From Acetivibrio cellulolyticus CD2 (GTDB taxonomy: Bacteria; Bacillota; Clostridia; Acetivibrionales; Acetivibrionaceae): a stretch of 64,000 bases of DNA. Location of the stretch: contig NZ_JH556653.1 in NCBI RefSeq assembly GCF_000179595.2, forward strand, positions 1,024,727-1,088,726. The letters are read 5' to 3'. Every line of letters starts with the position of its first letter. Positions within the stretch are counted from its first letter, which is position 1. This document shows, one piece after another, positions 49,184 through 58,858 of this stretch. The translations under genes and the position numbers were made by a program. Under the pieces are notes generated by a model. It was not told the DNA's origin and made no database searches. It worked only from the letters and a program-made list of their open reading frames with translations.

Positions 49184-49351
49184 CTATTGGCCCTTTTCCA
49201 TTTGGAGCATCTTTTTTTTCTTTGTCATCAATCCGCCTATACGGCCTGTTTCTTTTGCAGTAAGGCTCTTCCAACCGTTTTTCTTAATCTTTTCAAACAA
49301 TCCAAGCTCATTTGCTACCTCATATTTTAATTTTTCGTCTACATCCTTCAT
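49184..49351 (-). CDS. Alpha/beta-type small acid-soluble spore protein
   Basis: 55 aa with AGGAGG upstream of the ATG. YEVANELGLFEKIKKNGWKSL, then TAKETGRIGGLMTKKKK, are the two conserved blocks of the SASP/SspF-type family that coats DNA in spores. It ends MLQMEKGQ. It is too short to stand out among overlapping frames. It marks the organism as an endospore former and would be read by a forespore sigma factor. A hairpin (about 49104-49150) follows its stop. Confidence 0.85.
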   Translation of the reverse strand: MKDVDEKLKYEVANELGLFEKIKKNGWKSLTAKETGRIGGLMTKKKKMLQMEKGQ

Positions 49352-49406
49352 TTATTAACACCTCCTAACAGTATTATGTACATAATTCACCCAAATATAC
49401 ACAAAA

Positions 49407-49437
49407 AATGGAATACGCCTTTTATACGTATTCCATT
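49407..49437 (-). terminator. Terminator of the S41 protease gene
   Basis: AAATGGAATACG/CGTATTCCATTT stem followed on the minus strand by T-rich sequence, 40 bp after the stop. Confidence 0.85.
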
Positions 49438-49475
49438 TATGATTTAAATTTTGATTTGTAAATGTATATAATCTG

Positions 49476-50759
49476 TTATTTAATAGCCCCTTTAACCACT
49501 TCGATAGCTTTCTGAAGTTGGTTATCTTCAGCCCTTGGAATTTGGGATACAGCTGTACCCTTATATTTCTCCGGAACCTCAATTTTTACATTTGGTTCAA
49601 TACCTACACCCTGTATGCATACACCTGAAGGTGTAAAATACCTGGCAATTGTAACTTTCAGACCTGAACCATCATCCAGATTAACTACTGCTTGAACAAG
49701 GCCCTTTCCAAAAGTCTTTGTTCCAACCAAAGTGGCTTTATTGTGATCTTTAAGCGCTCCCGAAAGAACCTCGGATGCACTTGCACTATTTTCATTTACC
49801 AATACTGCTATTGGTACATTCAACTCAGTTGCATCTGACTTTTTCTCCTGTTTATTTCCCTTCTTATCCTCTGTGTAAACAATTAACCCCTCAGGTACCA
49901 ACCTGTCTGCTATTGATGAAACCTGGTCGTAATCACCTCCAGGATTATCCCTCAAGTCAATTATAAGTCCTTTTATATTCTTTTCGAGTAAGCCATTTAA
50001 ATGTTCTTGAAAGTATTTAGAGATCTCGCTGTCAAACATCGAAATCTTTATATATCCGATATTATCTGCCAACACTTCACTTTTTATATTTACAACCTTT
50101 ATTTTTTTCCTTGTAACGTTAAAGTCCAGATATTTCCCTTCAGATGGTCGGTAAACTGTTATCTTAACACTTGTGTTCTCTTTCCCCTTAATCATGCTTA
50201 TGATCATATCTTCATCTCTAACAGTTGTAACATCCTTATCGTCAACCTTCACTATCTTGTCATCCTTGGCAACACCTGACTCAAGTGCTGGCGACCCTTC
50301 AAAAGGTTCCACTACTGTCAGAAGACCATTTTCATCCATTTGCACTTGTACTCCTATACCTACATAACTACCCTGTGACTTTTCACTAAACTGTTTCATT
50401 TGATCTTTTGTAAAATATACTGTATAAGGGTCATTCAAGGCTTCTGTCATGCCTGAAATTGCACCTTCAAGCATTTCATTTTCATTAGTATCCTTATAGT
50501 AGTATTCTTCAAGTAAATCCCTTACTTTATCAAATTTCTTTACATTTTCATATTGGACATTCTTATTGTTAAACTGGATTGCATAGTTTGGATTAAACTC
50601 CGCAACATTTGCTTGATCCTGTGTGGTAACATCAGGTATAACTACATAATTCGGATTGAAATAGTGCCATAATAAAAACCCCAGCACAGTAATAGCATTT
50701 GTCATTATAACTGCAACAATAATCGGTAAAACTTTTCCGGTAAATATGTTTTTTTCCAA
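49476..50759 (-). CDS. C-terminal processing protease (S41 family, CtpA-like)
   Basis: 427 aa from the TTG at 50759, chosen because AAAGGGAG lies 9 bases before it; the ATG-started extension to 50816 has no such site. A single N-terminal membrane anchor (about 8-33) is followed by a PDZ domain (GIGVQVQMDENGLLTVV..., about 115-190) and the protease domain. Its catalytic Ser lies in NENSASASEVLSG and its Lys in GTKTFGKGLVQ. It acts outside the membrane on C-termini of cell-envelope proteins. It is the last gene of the ftsE-ftsX-M23 peptidase cluster, a neighbourhood seen in many Firmicutes. Confidence 0.94.
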   Translation of the reverse strand: MEKNIFTGKVLPIIVAVIMTNAITVLGFLLWHYFNPNYVVIPDVTTQDQANVAEFNPNYAIQFNNKNVQYENVKKFDKVRDLLEEYYYKDTNENEMLEGAISGMTEALNDPYTVYFTKDQMKQFSEKSQGSYVGIGVQVQMDENGLLTVVEPFEGSPALESGVAKDDKIVKVDDKDVTTVRDEDMIISMIKGKENTSVKITVYRPSEGKYLDFNVTRKKIKVVNIKSEVLADNIGYIKISMFDSEISKYFQEHLNGLLEKNIKGLIIDLRDNPGGDYDQVSSIADRLVPEGLIVYTEDKKGNKQEKKSDATELNVPIAVLVNENSASASEVLSGALKDHNKATLVGTKTFGKGLVQAVVNLDDGSGLKVTIARYFTPSGVCIQGVGIEPNVKIEVPEKYKGTAVSQIPRAEDNQLQKAIEVVKGAIK

Positions 50760-50922
50760 AGTCTGAACACTCCCTTTATTTCCCCCTAGGGTCTGATTTA
50801 TATTGTAATAAGTCAAGCTAATTTTAAATTAATGTTACTATTTTAAAAGCCTTAATCATTATATCATATGCTTGTTGATTTAATAATATAATAGCTCATC
50901 TTCCTGTAAAAAAATTTAAATA

Positions 50923-50944
50923 AGGTCCGGAGTTATCCGGACCT
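50923..50944 (-). terminator. Terminator of the M23 peptidase gene
   Basis: AGGTCCGG/CCGGACCT stem with a 6-base loop; the minus strand continues TTATTTAAATTTTTTT. Confidence 0.85.
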
Positions 50945-50976
50945 ATTGCACAAACCTATAGGTTCATTTTATTTTA

Positions 50977-52101
50977 CTATTTACTTACATATCTTAAAGG
51001 ATCAGTTGTAGAACCATTTTTTCTCACTTCAAAATGCAGATGTGGTCCAGTCGACATCCCGGTACTTCCAACTTTAGCAATAGTTTCGCCTGCTTTTACT
51101 GTCTCACCGACACTAACCAGCAACTTACTGCAGTGAGCATATAAGGTTGTTATGCCTCCTCCATGATCAATTACTACTGTATTTCCGTATCCACTTTGCC
51201 AACCTGCCATAATAACAGTTCCTTTATTTGCAGCTACTATTGAAACACCTTGGTTTGCCGAAATATCTATTCCTGTATGCATTTTATACTTTTTGAGTAT
51301 AGGATGCAGTCTATTTCCATAATAAGAGGATACCCTCGAAGAACTAGGACATGGCCAGGTCATACTTCCACCTGCATATGATCCTTTTCTCTGAAGATTC
51401 TTAATCTGGTTTACTAAAGCATTTGATTGACTCAGCAGCTTATCTTCTTCATCTTCAAGTTTATCAAGGCGTGAATTAATATCCCTTATCTCTTCGTCTA
51501 CATTTGCTCTTGAAGCACTTAAGTTATTTATCGTTTTCAAAGACTGATTAGCAATTTCCTGAAACTTTTCTTTTTCATTAGTTGCTTCTTGTTTCTTGTA
51601 CTCTATATCAGTCTTAACTTCTTTAATTCCATCAATTATCTCTTTATCTTTTTTACTTATTGTTGATACCAATTCAAGTCTTTCTAAGAAATCAACAACA
51701 TTCTTTGATTCTGCCAGTGTATCTATATATGTAAAATCGGAATTTTCATACATTATCCTCAATCGTACTTTTAAGATCTCCATCTTATCATTGTATTCCT
51801 GTTCACTAGCCGCAATTGCTTCATCGAGGTCTATTATGCCATCATTTATTTCATTTAATTTAGTTAATAACCCCTGATATTCTTTATTCTCTTTTTTCTG
51901 TGCTGATTCTAATTCTTCTTTTACTTCCTTTGCTGATTTTAATTTCTTCTCTTCGGTCTTCTTTTGCTTGGCCAAATCGCTGATCTTTTTATCAACAGTT
52001 CTTTTCTGTCTTTTAGCATCCGTGAGCTTATCAGCAAAAGCCGGCATCATAAGTGACGTAACCATTACAATAGAAATAAAAATGCATAAAGCTTTCTTCA
52101 C
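50977..52101 (-). CDS. Secreted murein hydrolase with coiled coil and M23 domain (EnvC/PcsB-like)
   Basis: 374 aa. A signal peptide ends at about MPAFA-D (residue 23). A long coiled coil of Lys/Glu-rich heptads fills about 25-240. A LytM/M23 zinc peptidase domain follows at about 250-374, with zinc ligands in MHTGIDIS (HxxxD) and GPHLHFEVR (HxH), plus YGNRLHP. Proteins of this layout are activated by the FtsEX complex to split septal peptidoglycan. The gene follows ftsX by about 145 bp on the same strand, which supports that pairing. Confidence 0.94.
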   Translation of the reverse strand: MKKALCIFISIVMVTSLMMPAFADKLTDAKRQKRTVDKKISDLAKQKKTEEKKLKSAKEVKEELESAQKKENKEYQGLLTKLNEINDGIIDLDEAIAASEQEYNDKMEILKVRLRIMYENSDFTYIDTLAESKNVVDFLERLELVSTISKKDKEIIDGIKEVKTDIEYKKQEATNEKEKFQEIANQSLKTINNLSASRANVDEEIRDINSRLDKLEDEEDKLLSQSNALVNQIKNLQRKGSYAGGSMTWPCPSSSRVSSYYGNRLHPILKKYKMHTGIDISANQGVSIVAANKGTVIMAGWQSGYGNTVVIDHGGGITTLYAHCSKLLVSVGETVKAGETIAKVGSTGMSTGPHLHFEVRKNGSTTDPLRYVSK

Positions 52102-52246
52102 GTTTACTACCTCCTAGTATAACTTTTTTCCTTTGTTAGATTTCTAAGGACTTCGACTATAACCAACCTTTCTTTTTCCCATAGACTATTTCGAAGAAAC
52201 AGCGTCTAAAGAGAGAATTATGAAAAGGATTATTTTGTCACATGCC

Positions 52247-53131
52247 CTAAACACGCAGATATTTCCTAATGGAAATAGTACTCCCCAGAGCGCCTACAAC
52301 AATACCTACCAATGAAAAGATATAAATCACTTCAAATTGAAGGTCTCCTAAATTAACAAGCTTGATAATGTTAACACCTGCAGAAAACTTGCTTGCAAAC
52401 GTTCCATAAGCGATACTAACAACTATAAATCCTATTACTGCACCAATTAAACCTATTATAACACCTTCAACGACAAATGGCCACCTTATAAACCAATCTG
52501 TTGCCCCAATATATTTCATTATGCTGATTTCTTTTCGTCTAGCAAATACCGTTAATTTAATGGTGTTAGATATAATAAACATAGCTACAACAAGTAAAAT
52601 AATTATCAGCGCAGCATTTCCGACCTGAACCCAGGTTGCTACCTTCGAAATCATATCTATTGTTTTCTGGGAATACCTTACGTTTGATACACCTGGAATT
52701 TCCTTGAACGATTCAACTACAGCCTGCGCATCTTGAGAATTTTTTAATTCAACAACATACGAAGCAGGTAAAAAACTTTCTTCAAGGCCCTGCAATACAT
52801 CCGTATCGTTCCCCAGCAATTCTTTTGTTTTCGAAAAAGCATCCTTTTTTGAGACAAATGTATACTCTTTAACTCTGGAGTCAGTTCTAATAGCCTGTTC
52901 AATGACTATAACCTGCCTGTCATCTAACTCAGGATCACAAAAAACCTGCATTTGGGGTTGCGCCTTCAAAATCTCCGTATTATGTGTTAAGTTTATTGTA
53001 ATTACCAGAAATACACCCAATATAATCATTGAAGCTGTAACAACACCTATAGATGCAAGAGACATCAGGGCATTTCTATAAGTATTTATCATACCTTCCT
53101 TAATTATATACTTGGTTGTTCTTAACTTCAT
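52247..53131 (-). CDS. ftsX: Cell-division ABC transporter permease FtsX
   Basis: 294 aa with four membrane helices (about 22-44, 172-195, 222-245, 265-288) and a large extracellular domain (about 48-165), the FtsX layout. It starts inside the end of ftsE with a 32-bp overlap, so the two are translated together. FtsX transmits the ATPase cycle of FtsE across the membrane to a peptidoglycan hydrolase; here the downstream M23 protein is the likely target. The N-terminus TTKYIIKEGMINTYRN is typical. Confidence 0.96.
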   Translation of the reverse strand: MKLRTTKYIIKEGMINTYRNALMSLASIGVVTASMIILGVFLVITINLTHNTEILKAQPQMQVFCDPELDDRQVIVIEQAIRTDSRVKEYTFVSKKDAFSKTKELLGNDTDVLQGLEESFLPASYVVELKNSQDAQAVVESFKEIPGVSNVRYSQKTIDMISKVATWVQVGNAALIIILLVVAMFIISNTIKLTVFARRKEISIMKYIGATDWFIRWPFVVEGVIIGLIGAVIGFIVVSIAYGTFASKFSAGVNIIKLVNLGDLQFEVIYIFSLVGIVVGALGSTISIRKYLRV

Positions 53132-53807
53132 CTCCGTACTGTCCTTTCTCCTGATCCCTGATTATAGAACCTTTGTCAATAGCAATTACTCTCTTCTTCA
53201 TTGAGTCTACTATTCCCTTCTCATGAGTGGCTACAATCACAGTTGTACCTCTGCAATTAACTTCGGAAAGTAGCTTCATTATTTCCCAGGAAGTTTCAGG
53301 ATCTAAATTTCCTGTAGGTTCATCAGCAATAAGCAGTGCAGGATTATTAACCAGAGCCCTTGCTAAAGCTACTCTTTGCTGTTCCCCTCCTGAAAGTTGC
53401 CCGGGATATACATCTGCTTTTTTGCTAAGTCCTACTAAAGCCAATGCCATCGGTACCTGTCTCCTGATCTCCTTAGGAAGAGCTTCTGTAATCTGCATTG
53501 CAAAAGCAACATTTTCATAAACTGTCTTGTTGGGTAAAAGTCTAAAATCCTGAAAAACAGCACCCAAACTTCTTCTGAGGTATGGTATCTCCTTCCTCTT
53601 CAATGCTGAAACATTATACCCATTTACAAAAACTTCTCCCTCGCTAGGATCCTCTTCCTTTAAGATAAGCTTTAGCATAGTAGATTTTCCAGAACCGCTC
53701 TGTCCTACTATAAAAGCAAATTCACCTTTGTTTATATTAACATTTATATTGTTAAGTGCCACAGTTCCATTAGAATATTCCTTTGTAACTGATCTGAATT
53801 CTACCAC
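53100..53807 (-). CDS. ftsE: Cell-division ATP-binding protein FtsE
   Basis: 235 aa ABC ATPase. Walker A is GQSGSGKST (about 35-43), Q-loop in AVFQDFRLLPNKTVYENVAFAM (the FtsE-typical FQDFRLL), signature LSGGEQQRVALARAL, Walker B LLIADEPTGNLDP and the switch His in VATHEKGIV. The FQDFRLLP segment distinguishes it from transport ATPases. It is the first gene of the ftsE-ftsX cluster, with AGGAGG before its ATG. Confidence 0.97.
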   Translation of the reverse strand: MVEFRSVTKEYSNGTVALNNINVNINKGEFAFIVGQSGSGKSTMLKLILKEEDPSEGEVFVNGYNVSALKRKEIPYLRRSLGAVFQDFRLLPNKTVYENVAFAMQITEALPKEIRRQVPMALALVGLSKKADVYPGQLSGGEQQRVALARALVNNPALLIADEPTGNLDPETSWEIMKLLSEVNCRGTTVIVATHEKGIVDSMKKRVIAIDKGSIIRDQEKGQYGDEVKNNQVYN

Positions 53808-53913
53808 TTTAACCTCCTAAAAACAGTGCAATATATAGATTATATATTCTACACACCCCTTAAAAACCCTCTTTTGCCGTTAATCTCTACTGTGATGAAA
53901 ATATTGCTCGTGT

Positions 53914-54996
53914 CTACATAAACCTTTTATTACTATCAAGGTATTTTTTCACAAGCATAGCAACCTTAAAAATTATAGCGTCATCAAACATTCGCAAGTC
54001 AAGTCCTGTGATCTTTTGAATTTTATCCAGCCTATAAACCAGAGTATTTCTATGGATATATAACTGTCTTGATGTCTCACTTACATTTAAGTTATTTTCA
54101 AAGAATTTCTGTATAGTAGACATTGTTTCCGAATCGAGCGATTCAAAAGACCCGTCTTTAAAAACCTCATTAAGGAAAAGAGTACATGATGTTGTAGGTA
54201 GTTGATAAATCAGCCTTCCTATCCCCAACCTGTTATAATCATTAACGGGCTGGTCATCATCAAATATCCCCCCAATAAGTAATGCCATTTCAGCTTCCTT
54301 ATATGAGCGGCCAATATCCTTTATATTATCTACAACAGTACCCACCCCAACTTTAGCCTTCACAAGCTCTGAAGAAAGAGTATCAATAATTATCCTTGAT
54401 GTCTTGGTTATTTCCTTGTAATCAAATTCCTGCTTAATCTCCTTAACTAAAACAGTACTCTCATCATCCAAAATAATTACAAAGTCTTTGTTTTTCCCTG
54501 GAAACAATCCTTCAATTATTTCATGGGTATATATATCTTTGGCTTTTTCCGTATTTATAAGAAAAACAACCCGCTTGACATTATTAGCTAAATGAAGTTC
54601 CTTAGCCCTAAGAGTAATATCACCGGGTAGAATATTATCCATTATTATTCCTTTTATAAAGTTTAACTTATCATATTTCTCCTCATAATAAGTTTTCATA
54701 TTAATTGCATTTACTGATATCAAAGACAGGTATTTGTAATTCTCCTTATCCTGTGAGTTTATAAAAGTAATAAATTCCAGTTTGCTTTTTATATAAACCT
54801 TAAGAAAAGACTGTCCGTCTATAACAACAAACTGATCCTTGGATCTCATTACTTCAAGAGCCAAAGCATTATTCTGACCAATAACCTTTTCATTTGAGCA
54901 CGCCAAAATAAGCCCAGTGTCATCCATAATACCGAACTCTTCATTAACTATATCTTTTACTTGATTAACCAAACTTTGATAAAGCTTAACGGCCAA
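53914..54996 (-). CDS. CdaR/PucR-type transcriptional regulator
   Basis: 360 aa from a TTG start at 54996, preceded by GGGGGG; the frame extends to 55083 without a ribosome site. The N-terminal sugar-diacid recognition-like domain includes KDIVNEEFGIMDDTGLILACSNEKVIG (about 14-40). A GGDEF-like/CdaR middle domain follows, and a C-terminal Fis-type HTH (FFENNLNVSETSRQLYIHRNTLVYRLDKIQKITGLDLR, about 308-345). CdaR-like proteins control use of sugar acids, but clostridial members often sit next to sugar ABC ATPases, as here. It could regulate carbohydrate uptake; that is inference. Confidence 0.9.
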   Translation of the reverse strand: MAVKLYQSLVNQVKDIVNEEFGIMDDTGLILACSNEKVIGQNNALALEVMRSKDQFVVIDGQSFLKVYIKSKLEFITFINSQDKENYKYLSLISVNAINMKTYYEEKYDKLNFIKGIIMDNILPGDITLRAKELHLANNVKRVVFLINTEKAKDIYTHEIIEGLFPGKNKDFVIILDDESTVLVKEIKQEFDYKEITKTSRIIIDTLSSELVKAKVGVGTVVDNIKDIGRSYKEAEMALLIGGIFDDDQPVNDYNRLGIGRLIYQLPTTSCTLFLNEVFKDGSFESLDSETMSTIQKFFENNLNVSETSRQLYIHRNTLVYRLDKIQKITGLDLRMFDDAIIFKVAMLVKKYLDSNKRFM

Positions 54997-55093
54997 TTTT
55001 ATCCCCCCTATCATTCTATTAAGATATATCAAAAATAAGTCCATCATTAATAAGGGATTTGTAGTACATATATAATTATACACAAAAAATTTA

Positions 55094-55125
55094 AAAGGGA
55101 AAGATTAATTTTAATCTTTCCCTTT
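55094..55125 (-). terminator. Terminator of the sugar ABC ATPase gene
   Basis: Perfect 15-bp stem AAAGGGAAAGATTAA/TTAATCTTTCCCTTT with a 2-base loop, then T-rich on the minus strand; may act in both directions. Confidence 0.88.
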
Positions 55126-55147
55126 ATATCAAATTTTGTTATGTCAA

Positions 55148-56260
55148 TTAATTCATTATTGTCTTCTCGGTTTCCTTATCAAACAAATGGATTTTATTAG
55201 TCTCAAACGCAAGTTTGACAGTATCGCCAGGTTTTGCCTTAGTTCTTGGGTTAACTCTTGCAACAAAGTCAATTTCATCAACTACCAAGTAAAGCAATGT
55301 TTCAGAACCAAGCATTTCTACAACCTCAACTTGAGCACTTATAATGCTGTCTGAAAGTGTTTCAAGGTACATAGCTTCGTCATGAACATTTTCAGGTCTG
55401 ATACCCATAACAACTTCTTTACCTATATATTCACTGCCTTCAAGTTTCTTAGCTTTTCCTTCTGGAAGTTTGATATCTTCTCTTCCAAACAGAAGGTGCA
55501 TTTCTTCTCCACGTTTTTCAACTTTTGCATTTATAAAGTTCATTTGAGGACTTCCTATAAATCCTGCAACAAACATATTGTTTGGTCTTTCATAAAGGCT
55601 TGATGGAGTATCAACCTGCTGAATATATCCATCTTTCATAACAACAATTCTTGTACCCATTGTCAAGGCTTCTGTCTGGTCATGAGTAACATATATGATT
55701 GTTGTCTGAAGTCTTTGATGCAATTTACTGATTTCAGTTCTCATCTGAACCCTTAATTTAGCATCAAGGTTTGACAAAGGCTCATCCATCAAGAATACTT
55801 TTGGTTCACGCACGATAGCACGACCGAGCGCAACCCTCTGTCTTTGACCTCCGGACAATGCCTTTGGCTTTCTTTCAAGTAAGTGTTCTATGTCAAGAAT
55901 CTTTGCAGCTTCAAGAACTCTTCTCTTAATTTCATCTTTTGGCAACTTTCTGAGTTTCAATCCGAATGCCATATTGTCAAATACACTCATATGTGGATAA
56001 AGAGCGTAGTTCTGGAAAACCATTGCTATATCTCTATCCTTAGGAGCAACATCATTAACGAGTTTGTCTCCTATATACAATTCACCTTCTGAAATTTCCT
56101 CAAGACCTGCAACCATTCTAAGAGTTGTAGTCTTTCCACATCCAGAAGGACCTACCAATATGATAAATTCCTTATCCTCGATGTCTAAATTAAAATCATT
56201 AACAGCTGTAACCCCACCTGCATATCTTTTGAATATGTTTTTTAGTTTAACGCTTGCCAT
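55148..56260 (-). CDS. Sugar ABC transporter ATP-binding protein (UgpC/MsmX family)
   Basis: 370 aa from the ATG at 56260, which follows GGGAGGGG. Motifs: Walker A GPSGCGKTTTLRMVAGLE (about 38), Q-loop FQNYALYPHMSV, signature LSGGQRQRVALGRAI, Walker B VFLMDEPLSNLDAKLR, and VTHDQTEALTMG. The C-terminal 130 residues form the OB-fold (MOI/TOBE) domain (NFINAKV, MGIRPENVHDE). In Gram-positives one such ATPase often powers several carbohydrate importers. It has no permease neighbours here and its own terminator, which fits that shared role. Confidence 0.95.
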   Translation of the reverse strand: MASVKLKNIFKRYAGGVTAVNDFNLDIEDKEFIILVGPSGCGKTTTLRMVAGLEEISEGELYIGDKLVNDVAPKDRDIAMVFQNYALYPHMSVFDNMAFGLKLRKLPKDEIKRRVLEAAKILDIEHLLERKPKALSGGQRQRVALGRAIVREPKVFLMDEPLSNLDAKLRVQMRTEISKLHQRLQTTIIYVTHDQTEALTMGTRIVVMKDGYIQQVDTPSSLYERPNNMFVAGFIGSPQMNFINAKVEKRGEEMHLLFGREDIKLPEGKAKKLEGSEYIGKEVVMGIRPENVHDEAMYLETLSDSIISAQVEVVEMLGSETLLYLVVDEIDFVARVNPRTKAKPGDTVKLAFETNKIHLFDKETEKTIMN

Positions 56261-56431
56261 CTTTTCCCCTCCCAATTATTCCGATCTATTCTACATATTA
56301 AATATAACACTTTAGCCAACCCCCAACTAGTATACTTTTTAACAAAATTTATTTTTGTAGATTAGTAACTTTGCATAAACTCTATACAAACATCTTGAAA
56401 ATATGGCTTTTCCAAATTAAATATTTCACCA

Positions 56432-56485
56432 TGAATATTTATAAATAATATTGAATTTTTATACATAGTTTTGTATAATTATAAA
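56432..56485 (+). promoter_or_regulatory. argC promoter overlapped by three ARG boxes
   Basis: Three ArgR-box-like motifs spaced exactly 20 bp: TGAATATTTATAAA (56432), TGAATTTTTATACA (56452) and TGTATAATTATAAA (56472). The last two contain the -35 TTGAAT (56451-56456) and -10 TATAAT (56474-56479), separated by 17 bp. Bound ArgR-arginine would occlude the promoter. Confidence 0.75.
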
Positions 56486-56514
56486 TCATATAGCAATAAG
56501 AGGAGGAAAATACT

Positions 56515-57555
56515 ATGATAAATGTAGGAATAATAGGGGCTACAGGCTATGTTGGAATAGAAATAGTAAGACTTCTTCAAAATCACCCCGAAATCAATAT
56601 AAGCACTGTAATATCCCAAAGTTTTGTCGGAAAAAAAATTTCTGACGTTTATCCGAACTTAAGAAATGTATTCGATATGGAATGCGAAGAACTTGATATA
56701 GATAAAATTTCGGAAAAAGCTGATATATTTATAACTGCACTCCCTCATGGAGTATCTCAAGATGTTATACCAAAGCTCATTGAAAAGGGCAAAAGAATTG
56801 TCGACCACAGCGGCGACTTCCGTTATAAAGATGTAGAAGTATATGAAAAATGGTATAATACCAAACATGGCATGCCTGAGCTATTGGATGTTGCTGTTTA
56901 TGGACTTCCTGAACTTCACCGCGAAGCAATTAAAACTGCAAAAATAATCGGGAATCCCGGATGCTATCCAACATGTTCTATTTTAGGTATTGCCCCTTTG
57001 CTTTCAAATAAACTAATAGAAACTAAAAATATTATAATTGACGCTGCATCAGGTGTAACTGGCGCAGGCAGAAGTACTGAGCTGGCCAATCAGTTCTGTG
57101 AATGCACTGAGAGCTTTAAGGCGTACAAAGTGTCTACTCACAGACATACATCAGAAATTGAACAGGAGTTGTCACTGCTAGCCGGTGAAGAAATTATGAT
57201 TTCGTTTACTCCGCACCTTGCTCCTATGAAGAGAGGAATGCTTAGCACTATTTATGCTAATCTATCCTGCGATAAGTCAGCTTCAGAGTTGATTGACCTG
57301 TATAAGGAATTCTACAAGGATGAATTCTTTGTTAGGATACTGGATGAAGGCAACCTTCCTGAAACAAAACATGTTGCTGGCTCAAACTATATTGATATAG
57401 GTATTGTTGTAGATAAACGACTCAACCGTGTTATCATTTTATCAGCAGTGGATAATCTCGGAAAAGGTGCCGCCGGTCAAGCCGTTCAGGACCTCAATAT
57501 AATGTGTGGATTTCCCGAACACACTGGTCTTTCTAACCCCGGGTTATATCTATAG
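56515..57555 (+). CDS. argC: N-acetyl-gamma-glutamyl-phosphate reductase
   Basis: 346 aa, third step of arginine synthesis: NADPH reduction of N-acetylglutamyl phosphate to the semialdehyde. N-terminal Rossmann motif VGIIGATGYVGIEIVRLL, the active-site Cys in GNPGCYPTCSILG (about 149), and HRHTSEIEQEL. A good GAGGAGG site precedes the ATG. It begins an arginine unit under ARG-box control and is followed by argB; argJ and argD, often in this operon, are not in the window. Confidence 0.97.
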   Translation: MINVGIIGATGYVGIEIVRLLQNHPEINISTVISQSFVGKKISDVYPNLRNVFDMECEELDIDKISEKADIFITALPHGVSQDVIPKLIEKGKRIVDHSGDFRYKDVEVYEKWYNTKHGMPELLDVAVYGLPELHREAIKTAKIIGNPGCYPTCSILGIAPLLSNKLIETKNIIIDAASGVTGAGRSTELANQFCECTESFKAYKVSTHRHTSEIEQELSLLAGEEIMISFTPHLAPMKRGMLSTIYANLSCDKSASELIDLYKEFYKDEFFVRILDEGNLPETKHVAGSNYIDIGIVVDKRLNRVIILSAVDNLGKGAAGQAVQDLNIMCGFPEHTGLSNPGLYL

Positions 57556-57563
57556 CAATGATG

Positions 57564-57633
57564 AAATATAACTTCCACTACAAATTCACTTTTGATGTCA
57601 AATAGTACACGTGAAAAAGCGGAAGTTATATTT
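57564..57633 (+). other. Long hairpin between argC and argB
   Basis: A perfect 13-bp inverted repeat AAATATAACTTCC (57564-57576) / GGAAGTTATATTT (57621-57633) encloses 44 bases that themselves contain TTCAC/GTGAA. It ends 34 bp before the argB start, so it may act as an RNA-stability or attenuation element. Confidence 0.5.
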
Positions 57634-57667
57634 CTCCCAATACATAATTATTACTGGAGGAATTTAA

Positions 57668-58582
57668 ATGGAAACTTCAATGGAAACTATAATCAAAAAA
57701 GCAGAAATTCTTATAGAAGCTTTGCCTTATATACAAAAACTTGCCGGAAAAACTGTTGTAATAAAATATGGCGGAAATGCCATGATTAACGATGAACTTA
57801 AAAACTCCGTTATGGAAGACATAACACTACTTAAATATATTGGTGTGAACCCTGTAGTTGTACACGGCGGAGGACCTGAAATAAATAAAGCATTGGATAA
57901 GTTTAATATAAAGAGCCAATTTGTAAATGGTTTAAGAGTAACTGACAGTTCTACTATGGAAGTAGCTCAAATGGTGCTTGTGGGAAAAACAAACAAGGAA
58001 ATCGTATCCCTTCTTAATAAAATGGGTGGCAATGCTATCGGCTTATGTGGTATTGACGGCAACCTGATAGAATGTGAACAATATAAAACTACTGTTGATG
58101 GAAATGAAGTAGATTTAGGATATGTAGGCAAAATAACCAATATCAATTCGAAACTGATCGAATTAATCGCAAAAGACGAGTATATACCTGTTGTTGCTCC
58201 TATAGGAGTGGGTAAAGATGGTAGAAGCTACAATATAAATGCCGATACTGTAGCAGGTGAAATTGCAGCTGCTCTGCAGGCAGAAAAGTTAATGCTCCTT
58301 ACAGATATTGAGGGTGTTAAGATGAACAAAGACAGCAATGATATTATAACTGCCCTAACCACCCATGAAGCGCATGATCTTATTGAAAGAAAAGTTATTG
58401 ACGGCGGAATGATCCCAAAAGTATTAGGGTGCATAGAAGCTCTGGAAAAGGGCGTAGGAAGAACGCATATTATTGATGGCAGAATTTCTCACTGTCTCTT
58501 GCTTGAAATATTCACAAACAGAGGAATTGGAACTATGATCATGAAGGAAAAGGTTCCATATCATAACAGTGAAAAATTATAA
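57668..58582 (+). CDS. argB: N-acetylglutamate kinase
   Basis: 304 aa amino-acid kinase. [13 protein letters not shown] (about 28-40), [14 protein letters not shown] (phosphate and acetylglutamate binding), [29 protein letters not shown] and [11 protein letters not shown]. It phosphorylates N-acetylglutamate, the arginine-sensitive second step. The N-terminal helix [21 protein letters not shown] is the extension typical of arginine-inhibited, hexameric enzymes, suggesting feedback control. GGAGG lies upstream. It follows argC after 112 bp containing a hairpin. Confidence 0.97.
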   Translation: METSMETIIKKAEILIEALPYIQKLAGKTVVIKYGGNAMINDELKNSVMEDITLLKYIGVNPVVVHGGGPEINKALDKFNIKSQFVNGLRVTDSSTMEVAQMVLVGKTNKEIVSLLNKMGGNAIGLCGIDGNLIECEQYKTTVDGNEVDLGYVGKITNINSKLIELIAKDEYIPVVAPIGVGKDGRSYNINADTVAGEIAAALQAEKLMLLTDIEGVKMNKDSNDIITALTTHEAHDLIERKVIDGGMIPKVLGCIEALEKGVGRTHIIDGRISHCLLLEIFTNRGIGTMIMKEKVPYHNSEKL

Positions 58583-58858
58583 AATTACTTTTTTTTGAAG
58601 GATTTTTGGTAGTTATTTAGAATATAATAAAAATGGTAAAGTGTGTACATAATATTAGTACTTTTATATAACAATATACTTTTAAAATGTTAGTTAATGA
58701 TATATAATATAGTTGATTATTTTCTTTATTCATATCATTGTGAAAACTGCAATTATTAGGCTATTGTGCAAATGAAATACACAAGTTAGGTTTAGCGTTT
58801 ATTCAAGCAATTGATTACTCAGTTAATCACATTGGTTTACACAGGAGGATTGATTATT
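58583..58858. other. AT-rich spacer between argB and the PilZ gene
   Basis: About 275 bp, very AT-rich. No gene, clear terminator or known RNA motif was seen; it probably holds the promoter of the PilZ gene. Confidence 0.35.
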
